DNA from: a virus
Length of the DNA stretch: 27,289 bases
Virus record (IMG/VR): IMGVR_UViG_3300013125_000037
Span: 1 to 27,289 of that record
Direction: 5' to 3' (one strand)
The stretch's first letter is position 1, and each line of letters begins with the position of its first letter. A program made the position numbers and the translations under genes. Below are positions 7,851 through 14,718 of this stretch, piece after piece. Under the pieces are notes generated by a model that made no database searches, was not told the origin of the DNA, and was given only the letters and a program-made list of their open reading frames with translations.

Positions 7851-8536
7851 TGCAGAACCACACCCATGACGTAAACATCGAAAGCGGACTTGAGCGCGGC
7901 GTGATCAAGCAGATCATCGGCCAACTCGCGCAGCGTGTGGCGAAGGAGTGGCGCGACCGCGGTGTCGCACAGGCCAGAGGCGGAATCAAGGCCGCGTACG
8001 AGGCCGTGCTCGTGACCGAGGTGAGCGAGAACGGTTTCACGGTGTCGATGCGCAACAGCGAGATGCCGTCGCCTCTCGACGCGCTCGGACTGATGTACGA
8101 GACCGGTTTCGGTCCTGGCGGGTTCGACGTCACAAGTCCTTGGGATCTGCGGATGTTCCTCCTGCGCGGCGGAAAGACCGCGGTCAACGTTCCGTTTTCC
8201 AAGAGCCAGTCGACGATCGAGTCCATCAGCCCGCGCGCTGCGGCGATGTTGCCGAGCCTGCGCCCTGGTGCTCCGGACATGGGCTCAACGGCCGGGGCAA
8301 AGCGCATGCCGAGCGGCATGTCCGGCAAGCTCATGGAGCACCACGTTACGGACGCGACGGCGCAGCTCATCCGGATCAACAACCCAGGATCAGTCGACTC
8401 GTTTCGCTTGTGGCGCCGCGCGTCCATCTTCGGCAAGCCCTGGATCCGTAGCGGCATCACGCCTCTCAAGATCGCCGAGAACCTCTGCAAGGAGATCCCT
8501 CAGATGTTCCTCGACGTCGCGGCGGAGGGTAAGTAG
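7850..8536 (+). CDS. Neck/tail-completion protein candidate
   Basis: A 228-residue protein whose ATG overlaps the previous TGA, indicating translational coupling. It begins with a helical segment (VIKQIIGQLAQRVAKEWRDRG), continues with a beta-rich middle, and ends with a helix WIRSGITPLKIAENLCKEI. The order of an N-terminal helix, a central sheet and a C-terminal helix that starts with a W/F-R segment resembles HK97 gp10-like neck or tail-completion proteins, but the resemblance is loose. It lies between the cysteine-rich neck protein and a terminator-like protein. No enzyme motif is seen. Confidence 0.45.
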   Translation: MQNHTHDVNIESGLERGVIKQIIGQLAQRVAKEWRDRGVAQARGGIKAAYEAVLVTEVSENGFTVSMRNSEMPSPLDALGLMYETGFGPGGFDVTSPWDLRMFLLRGGKTAVNVPFSKSQSTIESISPRAAAMLPSLRPGAPDMGSTAGAKRMPSGMSGKLMEHHVTDATAQLIRINNPGSVDSFRLWRRASIFGKPWIRSGITPLKIAENLCKEIPQMFLDVAAEGK

Positions 8537-9139
8537 ATGTCCGCGCACCTCGACTTACACATCCTCGCGTCGCTCCAGAAGTTCTGGCCGGTCATCTTGG
8601 CCGACGCTGCGTTGTGGGACGCGTGTCACATCGGGATCGATTCGGCCGAGGCCGAGAAGACACGGACAAAGCTCGTGGCGCAGCCTCTCGTGTTCCGCGA
8701 TAGGCTCGCGAAGGGCAAGGACGCGTTCCCAGTCGTGGTCGTGCAGCTTGATTCCGAGTCGCGCTACAAGGAGGCGCTCGGTAACCGCAAGCTTATCGAG
8801 GTACAGCAGACCGCCATCCTCGACATCTACGGCCAGACCGTGGACACGACCCGGTCCATTCACGTCGTCACGCGCGCCATCTTGCAGGAATGCCAGAAGC
8901 GCTTCCTCGAGGCCGGTTACGATGACTTCCGGTACTCGGGCGTCAGCTCCTTGTCGGACGTCCAGGAACTCGCCGCTGAGCAACTAGGCGTCTATCAGCG
9001 CCGCGTGCGCTACGAGGCCAAGGTCGCGCTCGAGATCCCAGACCTGCTTCCAGTCACGGCCGAGAAGCCCTGGATGGTGTTGGCCGAGGACATCACGGAC
9101 GATGACGGCCATGTGGGCAAGGTGAAGTTGGGCCTGTAG
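8537..9139 (+). CDS. Probable tail terminator / tail completion protein
   Basis: A 200-residue protein that begins immediately after the previous stop codon, with GGAGGG overlapping the end of that gene as its ribosome binding site. The sequence alternates helices and strands (VVVVQLDSESRYKEALG; AILDIYGQTVDTTRSIHVV; YQRRVRYEAKVALEI). The RRVRYEAKVALEI strand near the C-terminus, and the position as the last gene before the tail sheath, suit a tail terminator protein, which caps the finished tail and joins it to the neck. In myophages this slot is the usual place for that function. No motif proves it. Confidence 0.45.
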   Translation: MSAHLDLHILASLQKFWPVILADAALWDACHIGIDSAEAEKTRTKLVAQPLVFRDRLAKGKDAFPVVVVQLDSESRYKEALGNRKLIEVQQTAILDIYGQTVDTTRSIHVVTRAILQECQKRFLEAGYDDFRYSGVSSLSDVQELAAEQLGVYQRRVRYEAKVALEIPDLLPVTAEKPWMVLAEDITDDDGHVGKVKLGL

Positions 9140-9142
9140 GAC

Positions 9143-9171
9143 TTTCGGGCCATGGAGCAGCGTGGTACGCT
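9143..9171 (+). promoter_or_regulatory. Extended -10 promoter candidate upstream of the tail sheath gene
   Basis: The 59-base gap before the sheath gene contains TGGTACGCT (9163-9171), an extended -10 form (TG-n-TACGCT) used in high-GC bacteria. The sequence 17 bases upstream is TTTCGG, a poor -35 box. It would start transcription about 20 bases before the GGAGG at 9186. This is weak support, since other TAC-G-T strings occur by chance. Confidence 0.25.
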
Positions 9172-9198
9172 GTAGTCCGGTCTGGTGGAGGACGTGTC

Positions 9199-11541
9199 AT
9201 GCCGAGTTCCATTTACGTCAACGGTCAGCGGGTCTACGTGCCGGGTCTGTACGGCAAGATCAACGCTTCGGCGCTTGCGGCCACCGGTTTGACCGTGGGC
9301 GGAATCGCGGTCGTGGGGTCCTTCCCGACGCTCGAGCACGCGGTGCCGAAGGTCTTCCAGACCGCGCGCCAAGTCGCCTCATGGGACGGCAACGACAAGG
9401 TCATGGCGCGTATTGCGCAGATGGCGTTCCAGCCTTCGAGCGATGACCGGGCGCCCGGCGGCGCGAACCCGCTCATCCTCGTCAACGCCCAGGAAAACAC
9501 CCAGGCCTCGCGCACGCTCTACGATGCGACCGGTCTTGAGGCTCTCGTCATCAAGTCGAAGTATTGGGGTGTCAAAGGCAACCACGTCAACGTGCTGTCG
9601 GACACCAATACCCTGGACGCGACGCTTCAGGATTTCATCGTCAAGCTCGATGGGGAGACCGAGACCTTCAGTGCGCTCGGATCTGGGTCGATGATCTCGG
9701 CCGGGTACCAGTCACCCGTCGGGGATACCGCCCTATTGACCGATATGAAGCTGCAGGTCTCTCCACGCACGACGTTCGCGAAGTCCGGGACGCTCGCTGC
9801 GGGCGCGGCGACGATCGACATGTCGAAGGTCCTTCCGCTCAAGACGGGGACCATCACCGCGACGACAAGCGTGGACGCCACGCAACCTATCGAAGTCACG
9901 CTCAAGGGTTACGACGCTTACGGCAAGTACCAGCAGGAGACACTTCAATCGGTCGCTGTCGCAACACCGAAGTCGAGCGCGAAGAAGTGGTCATCTGTCT
10001 CGTCTGCAGACGTGGCTACCGCAGACAACGCGAGCACGGCTACCATTACGCTCTCCGGATCGTCCGCCCAGGCGCTTCGTATGGTGTGGGAGAAGACGAT
10101 CGCGTACGTCGGCGCCACCACGTCGTTCCTGCCGGTCTCTCCATGGTCGCCGTCCGACAACATGAAGCTCAACTCGGGGCACATCACGATCGCGTTGACG
10201 GTCGCGGCGTCCGTTGGCAAGACGATCTCGTTCGTCTTCACTGGACGAGACCACACGAATGCGATGATGACGGAGACGGTGGACTTCGCCAACGCTGACG
10301 GTACCACCCCGAAATCGACAACCACAAAGTGGTCGTCCCTGACGTCCGTCACCTACACCGGCGACTCGACCGCCAACACGTCGATCACAATCTCGGGCGA
10401 GAGCTTCTACATCGACTTCACGGCAACAAAGACACTCAAGCAAGTGGCGGACGAGATCAACGTCGTCTCGGCTCTTGGGTACTTTGCGACGGTCGACAAC
10501 GCGAAATCCGGAACGGTGCTCGCGCGTGAGTGCGACGAAGTGGCGCTCGGCACCACCTGCTTCACGTCAAGCGGCGCTTCGGTCCGCGCGGACCTGTGGG
10601 CCATCATCGACTTGCTGTCGGGCTCTGACTTCATCACGGTCTCTCGCGCCACGAACGCAGGAGCGCAGCCCGCCCCATACGGCGGTGGTGTGTTCTTGCT
10701 CGGCGGCACGGAGACCGTGGCGACGACGGACATGTACTCCGACGCGTTCGACTCGCTCCTGCCGCGCACCGACGTGCAGAAGGTCGTGGCCTTTGGCGAC
10801 GACTCGTTCGATGCGTCCGAGACGCTCACGCTCGCGATGAACACCAAGATGGTGGCCTTCATCCGGTCGGCAGCCATCTTCGGGCACGAGTGCGCGGGCT
10901 ACATCGCGTGGCCCTACCAGTCGAACAAGACCATCACCGACATCAAGGCCTTCATCAAGCAGGTGAACTCCCGATCGGTCTCGGTCGGCGCGCAGAAGCT
11001 CGTGTCGATCGACCCAGACGGCACGACCCAGACCCTCGAGTCGAAGTACCGTGCCCTCCAGATGGCCGCGATGAAGGTCGCGGTCGGTCTGTGCGAGCCC
11101 GTGACGGAGAAGCGTCCGACCGTGTCGGACGTCATTTCGGTCTGGACACCGTTCCTCGACGACAACGAGGTTATCCCGGCCGGTATCCAGGCGCTGACCT
11201 ACGAGGAAGGTTGGAAGGAGTTGCGCGGCATCACGTCGTACCTCACGGACGACAACCCTGTGCTCTCCGAGTCGTCCTCGGTCGAGTCCTGTGACACCAG
11301 CATCCGGATGCTGCGCGCAGATCTGAAGAGCCTCGTTGGCCAGAAGAACACCATCACAGCGACAAAGCTCGCGGAGTTGGTGACGACCTCGCTCAAGAAG
11401 CAGGTCAAGGCCGGAGTCATCAAGGACTGGCGCAACGTCTCGGTCGACGACGAAGGCGACGTGTACAACATCGTATACGAGTGCGCGCCCGTCGAGCCCT
11501 TCAACTTCGCGAACGTCGAGCTTCGTGCTATTCGGTTCTAG
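9199..11541 (+). CDS. Tail sheath protein (contractile tail), enlarged by a duplicated insertion
   Basis: A 780-residue protein with GGAGG 5' of its ATG. The N-terminus (YVPGLYGKINASALAATGL) and the C-terminal domain (LTYEEGWKELRGITSYL ... VKAGVIKDWRNVSVDDEGD ... PFNFANVELRAIRF) match the pattern of contractile tail sheath proteins, whose subunits stack around the tube and shorten on infection. The next gene is the tube protein, as expected. Typical phage sheaths range from about 390 to 700 residues. Here residues ~190-410 hold extra beta-rich sequence containing two similar units about 114 residues apart, marked by KSSAKKWSSVSS (from residue 258) and KSTTTKWSSLTS (from residue 372). Such additions usually sit on the outer surface of the sheath. 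Confidence 0.88.
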   Translation: MPSSIYVNGQRVYVPGLYGKINASALAATGLTVGGIAVVGSFPTLEHAVPKVFQTARQVASWDGNDKVMARIAQMAFQPSSDDRAPGGANPLILVNAQENTQASRTLYDATGLEALVIKSKYWGVKGNHVNVLSDTNTLDATLQDFIVKLDGETETFSALGSGSMISAGYQSPVGDTALLTDMKLQVSPRTTFAKSGTLAAGAATIDMSKVLPLKTGTITATTSVDATQPIEVTLKGYDAYGKYQQETLQSVAVATPKSSAKKWSSVSSADVATADNASTATITLSGSSAQALRMVWEKTIAYVGATTSFLPVSPWSPSDNMKLNSGHITIALTVAASVGKTISFVFTGRDHTNAMMTETVDFANADGTTPKSTTTKWSSLTSVTYTGDSTANTSITISGESFYIDFTATKTLKQVADEINVVSALGYFATVDNAKSGTVLARECDEVALGTTCFTSSGASVRADLWAIIDLLSGSDFITVSRATNAGAQPAPYGGGVFLLGGTETVATTDMYSDAFDSLLPRTDVQKVVAFGDDSFDASETLTLAMNTKMVAFIRSAAIFGHECAGYIAWPYQSNKTITDIKAFIKQVNSRSVSVGAQKLVSIDPDGTTQTLESKYRALQMAAMKVAVGLCEPVTEKRPTVSDVISVWTPFLDDNEVIPAGIQALTYEEGWKELRGITSYLTDDNPVLSESSSVESCDTSIRMLRADLKSLVGQKNTITATKLAELVTTSLKKQVKAGVIKDWRNVSVDDEGDVYNIVYECAPVEPFNFANVELRAIRF
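9826..10407 (+). repeat. Two-unit protein-level repeat inside the sheath gene
   Basis: Two diverged units of about 80-114 codons lie in tandem. The markers are TPKSSAKKWSSVSS with STATITLSG in the first, and TPKSTTTKWSSLTS with NTSITISG in the second. The KS..KWSS codons begin at 9970 and 10312, 342 bases apart. Each unit has alternating hydrophobic/polar residues as in a small beta-sandwich. DNA identity is modest, so the duplication is old. Confidence 0.65.
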
Positions 11542-11550
11542 GAGGTTCCC

Positions 11551-11994
11551 ATGGCTCTCAAGCGTGCGGCATCTGGCGCGAGGTACACACTCGAGATCGA
11601 CGGGCAGGAGGTCGGCTGGGCCGACTCCATCCGGTTCGCGACGGGCAAGACCTTGGCACGCGTTAAGGTGCTCGGCAACCTCCGGTCGGACGGCATCGAG
11701 GTCACGGACTTCTCGCCCGGTGGGACGATGGATGCGGTCTTCATTGCGGACACGTCGATCTTCAAGTACCTCGGCTCGGCCTCCGAACTTGGGTCGAACT
11801 TGCAGATCATCGAGTCGGCATCGAAGACCATCTACGTCAAGGACATCGTCACCGGCGCCTACGTCTGGGTGCTCGAGGACTGCAAGTTCGGGACGACGGG
11901 CTGGTCAGTCGCGCGCGACGGCGGCCTCGCCGCGCACTCGGTCGACTTCGAGTGTCTCGACGTGGTAGACAACACGACTGGCGCGTCGCTGTAG
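11551..11994 (+). CDS. Tail tube protein
   Basis: A 147-residue protein directly after the sheath gene, with AGGAGG and a 7-base spacer before the ATG; this high-quality site suits an abundant protein. The sequence is beta-rich with a short helix, and has the layout of a tube monomer: an N-terminal strand pair (RYTLEIDGQEVGWADSIRF), a middle with STSIFKYLGSASELGS-like turns, and a C-terminal strand set (VARDGGLAAHSVDFECLDV). In contractile-tailed phages these rings form the inner tube that is driven through the envelope when the sheath contracts. The order sheath then tube is nearly invariant and is the main support, along with length. Confidence 0.8.
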   Translation: MALKRAASGARYTLEIDGQEVGWADSIRFATGKTLARVKVLGNLRSDGIEVTDFSPGGTMDAVFIADTSIFKYLGSASELGSNLQIIESASKTIYVKDIVTGAYVWVLEDCKFGTTGWSVARDGGLAAHSVDFECLDVVDNTTGASL

Positions 11995-12009
11995 ACGCTG
12001 TAGGGCTCG

Positions 12010-12471
12010 ATGGACATCCTTAAGCACAGCAAGGTCGGACCGGTCCCTTCGAAGGCTCCTGTCGAAAAGGAGCTCACACCAAAGGAGCGCGAAATCACGA
12101 TCCAGTACGAGACTGACGACGGTCTCGAAGAGGGTATCGTCATCTCGCGTATCATGTCGGCCGAGGACCGGGTCAAGTTCGCGCGTACCCAGGCGCTCTT
12201 CGCTGGCGCCATTCCGTGGGCCTCGTACCCACCGAGCGAGCAAGGGCGCTTCCGTGCGCTCGCGACAATCCAGGTCCAGCTTCACGACGCGCCCGACTGG
12301 CTCGTGCCGGCCGTGACTGAGGATGACGACCTCCTGTACACGCTCGCCAACCTGTGCGAGGAGCACGAGGCGAGCTACTTTCGCCGAGATGTGGGACAGA
12401 GCGAGGGCGATTCGGGCAAGAACCGACTGGTCCTGGTTGAGTTTACTGCTACCGGACATGACACTGAGTGA
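12010..12471 (+). CDS. Tail assembly chaperone, upstream frame (gpG-like)
   Basis: A 153-residue acidic protein between tube and tape measure, the standard slot for the tail assembly chaperone pair. It contains ELTPKEREITIQYE, a helix-rich middle (EDRVKFARTQALFAGAI) and an acidic segment (TEDDDLLYTLANLCEEHEA), ending in a polar tail. In known phages the protein coats and stabilises the tape measure protein during tail assembly and is absent from virions. The C-terminal ~50 codons overlap an open second frame from 12317 to 12471 that continues to 12706, as expected for the G/GT frameshift arrangement. A modest AGGG site precedes the ATG. Confidence 0.68.
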   Translation: MDILKHSKVGPVPSKAPVEKELTPKEREITIQYETDDGLEEGIVISRIMSAEDRVKFARTQALFAGAIPWASYPPSEQGRFRALATIQVQLHDAPDWLVPAVTEDDDLLYTLANLCEEHEASYFRRDVGQSEGDSGKNRLVLVEFTATGHDTE

Positions 12472-12706
12472 AGCCGAGGTGATGCTTGGGGAGGGACACC
12501 CCCTGGTCGAGGAGAAGATGCTGTTGAGCATGAGCGACCGGGACTGGGGGGCCGTAGAACTCGCTGAGAGGACCTCGCGCGAGGACGTTAACCCACATGT
12601 CGCCGCAGCCCAGAAGCGCATCCTGCGTAAAGCCAGGGAGCGTATGAAGGCGCAGGTCGAGGCGCAGCGTAAGGCCAAGTTGCAGGGCCTGAAGCGGGGG
12701 GTGTGA
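12458..12706 (+). CDS. Tail assembly chaperone, downstream frame (gpT-like), likely expressed by frameshift
   Basis: The nearest ATG (12458) lies 14 bases before the end of the upstream chaperone frame and would give 82 residues. No Shine-Dalgarno sequence precedes it. The same frame is open back to 12317, so a +1 or -2 ribosomal frameshift from the upstream gene could fuse the two into a ~230-residue product. The product is helical and becomes strongly basic at the C-terminus (KARERMKAQVEAQRKAKLQ), suiting a domain that binds the acidic/helical tape measure. The stop overlaps the tape measure start. No obvious slippery sequence was identified. An independently initiated small gene translated by coupling is the alternative. 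Confidence 0.55.
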   Translation: MTLSEAEVMLGEGHPLVEEKMLLSMSDRDWGAVELAERTSREDVNPHVAAAQKRILRKARERMKAQVEAQRKAKLQGLKRGV

Positions 12707-14718
12707 TGTCCAAAGACAACGACGTCAAAATCCGCTTAATGGTCGATGGTGTAGACCTGTCCCCGAAGGCGCTCAGGGACCTCGAGTCCATCAAGAAGCA
12801 AGCGGTTGCTAAGGCAACCGCTCAAGCGGACGCTGTGAGACAGAGAAACAGGGATCGCGAATTGAGTGGTCCGCGGTCGATGTCGATTTCGCAGTACCCC
12901 AAGCCGAACTCAGATGATGCTGACAGGTTCTTTCTTCGTAAGCGTGCGCAAAGGGAACAGCGCGAGATTCGTGATAAGCAGCGCGAGGATCAGGCGACGC
13001 ATCGGTCCATAATGTCTGAAAAAAAGGCATTGGACTCGGAGCAGCGACGTGCGGACAACGCTAGAGCGAGGCTCCATACCAGTTCGATGTCTGGTATCGA
13101 GAAGACGTTCGCGCAGATGCAGCGGAGCGCTCGCGCGGAAAACCGTCGAGAAGTTGGGGCATTTGGCGGTCGCGTAACCGCAGCCGCGTCAAGGCTCGCA
13201 TCAATCAAGAGCGGGTCCGATGCCCTGTTCGCGAAGATGCAGCGCTTCAAGACGGAGTCGTCGGCCTCGGTTGATGCGTGGAATCCGCAGAACGACGCTA
13301 TGTACCAAGCGATGTTGGCGAACGAGAAGGCGCGGAAAGGTCCGTCGGGAGGAGGCAGTGGCGGAGGTGGGCGTGTTCGAGTTGGCGGTGGAGGAGGTGG
13401 TCGAGGCCACTTCGGCGAACTTATCGGCGCCGGCTTCTTGACCCATGGCTCAGCCCAGGCCCTTGGTCAAATCATCGGCGGGACCACGCTCGGCACCCCA
13501 TTCAACGTCGCCGGCAATATGCTCACAACGGCGTCACACGCGATGTTGTCGACGCGTATGATGTCGTCGCTTATGAGGAGGGGTCCGAGTGGTGGGCAGA
13601 TTGCGGCAAATGCTGCAGGTGGTGCGGTTATGGGCGCAACGACTGGCGCTATGATGGGTGGCGGCTTGTGGGGCGCTGTGGGGCTTGGTCTTCTTGGCGC
13701 AGCATCTTCCGCTGCAGGTGGAATGCTTGAGTCGCGCGCGGGCACTCGTGACGCGGCCGTCGCGATCCAACAGAACTACGCGTTGGCTCGAAGTATTGGA
13801 AACGGGAACCTCCCAGGAATTGGAGGCCTGAATCGAGGTAAGGCGTTTGCTGAGCTGGGCTGGGGGCCTGAGCAAGCGTCAGCCTTTACCGTGCAGTCTG
13901 CCCGATTGGGTGGGGCAAACGCGTCCTTCGAAGCCCTGTGGCGCGAAGCCCTAATGGAAGCGTCTGGCGTAGGTATCGGTGGTGCGCAACGTGCCCGTGG
14001 GATGGGGTACTATGCACAAGGCGGCAGGTCTGGCGCCAATGCCCTCTCGTCCTGGTCAATCCAGAGTGCAGTGGGCCAAGGTCTCAAGGGAGATGCGGCG
14101 ACCCAGTACCTATCTGACATCGCCGAGAACATCTCCTCCATCGTCAGAGGTGGTCTTCAGCCGAACATGGGTGCTACCCAATCCTTCCTGGCCATGGCTT
14201 CGGCGATGGGCGGGCCGCTTGCCGGGTCGATGGGTGTTGGCGCCATGAGCGCCATGCAGTCAGGGTCCTTGGCGTACGCAGGTGGGTTCAGGGGGCAGTT
14301 CTCGGGGATTGCTGACGCTCTCGACTTGGCCGCCGCGGCTCGTGGTGGAGGAAGCATCACCGATATCCTCGAGAGACTCGAGTCTCGCGCCGCCACGCCC
14401 GGCACTACGTTGGCCGAGTACAAGTCTGTGGGTGGTGTAGCTGGGGAGCTTGCGACCATCGCTAGGTCTCAGTCCGTGGCGCAAGGGCGTTCCCTGTGGG
14501 AGTATCAACCTGGAGTAGACTGGTACACTACAGGAGAACCGGCCCCACTAATAAGTGAGGCAGCAAAAATCGCGGCAAGGAGTGATTTCTTCAAGGCCCA
14601 GACCGTGGTCGGTGAGAGCCAAGACAAGGTCCTGGAGATGGAACGCGCCGCTGGTATGTTCTGGCAGGCGGGCGTTCAGACACTCGAAGGCATATTGTCT
14701 AAGTGGTTCGGTAGATGA
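12706..14718 (+). CDS. Tape measure protein
   Basis: A 670-residue protein that begins at ATG 12706, overlapping the chaperone stop codon, with a G-run (12695-12701) as ribosome binding site; a GTG three bases earlier is the alternative start. The N-terminal ~200 residues are highly charged and coiled-coil-like. A glycine-rich linker follows at residues ~212-238. A long small-residue, hydrophobic segment (around residues 300-340, e.g. GAMMGGGLWGAVGLGLLGAA) is typical of tape measure proteins, which insert in the host inner membrane. There is no lytic domain. Tape measure length sets tail length at about 1.5 A per residue, so this predicts a tail of about 100 nm. Base composition is lower in G/C at third positions than neighbouring genes. 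Confidence 0.78.
   Translation: MSKDNDVKIRLMVDGVDLSPKALRDLESIKKQAVAKATAQADAVRQRNRDRELSGPRSMSISQYPKPNSDDADRFFLRKRAQREQREIRDKQREDQATHRSIMSEKKALDSEQRRADNARARLHTSSMSGIEKTFAQMQRSARAENRREVGAFGGRVTAAASRLASIKSGSDALFAKMQRFKTESSASVDAWNPQNDAMYQAMLANEKARKGPSGGGSGGGGRVRVGGGGGGRGHFGELIGAGFLTHGSAQALGQIIGGTTLGTPFNVAGNMLTTASHAMLSTRMMSSLMRRGPSGGQIAANAAGGAVMGATTGAMMGGGLWGAVGLGLLGAASSAAGGMLESRAGTRDAAVAIQQNYALARSIGNGNLPGIGGLNRGKAFAELGWGPEQASAFTVQSARLGGANASFEALWREALMEASGVGIGGAQRARGMGYYAQGGRSGANALSSWSIQSAVGQGLKGDAATQYLSDIAENISSIVRGGLQPNMGATQSFLAMASAMGGPLAGSMGVGAMSAMQSGSLAYAGGFRGQFSGIADALDLAAAARGGGSITDILERLESRAATPGTTLAEYKSVGGVAGELATIARSQSVAQGRSLWEYQPGVDWYTTGEPAPLISEAAKIAARSDFFKAQTVVGESQDKVLEMERAAGMFWQAGVQTLEGILSKWFGR

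Noticed and set aside
11981-12001. Short direct repeat of CGCTGTAG around the tail tube stop codon
   Set aside because: It is only 8 bases, likely chance around a Leu-stop codon pair, with no structure around it.
12323-12457. Independent small gene from ATG 12323 in the second chaperone frame
   Set aside because: No ribosome binding site, and the first ~25 residues are Arg/Thr/Ser-rich like a shadow of the upstream frame. The useful part of this frame begins further downstream or is reached by frameshifting.
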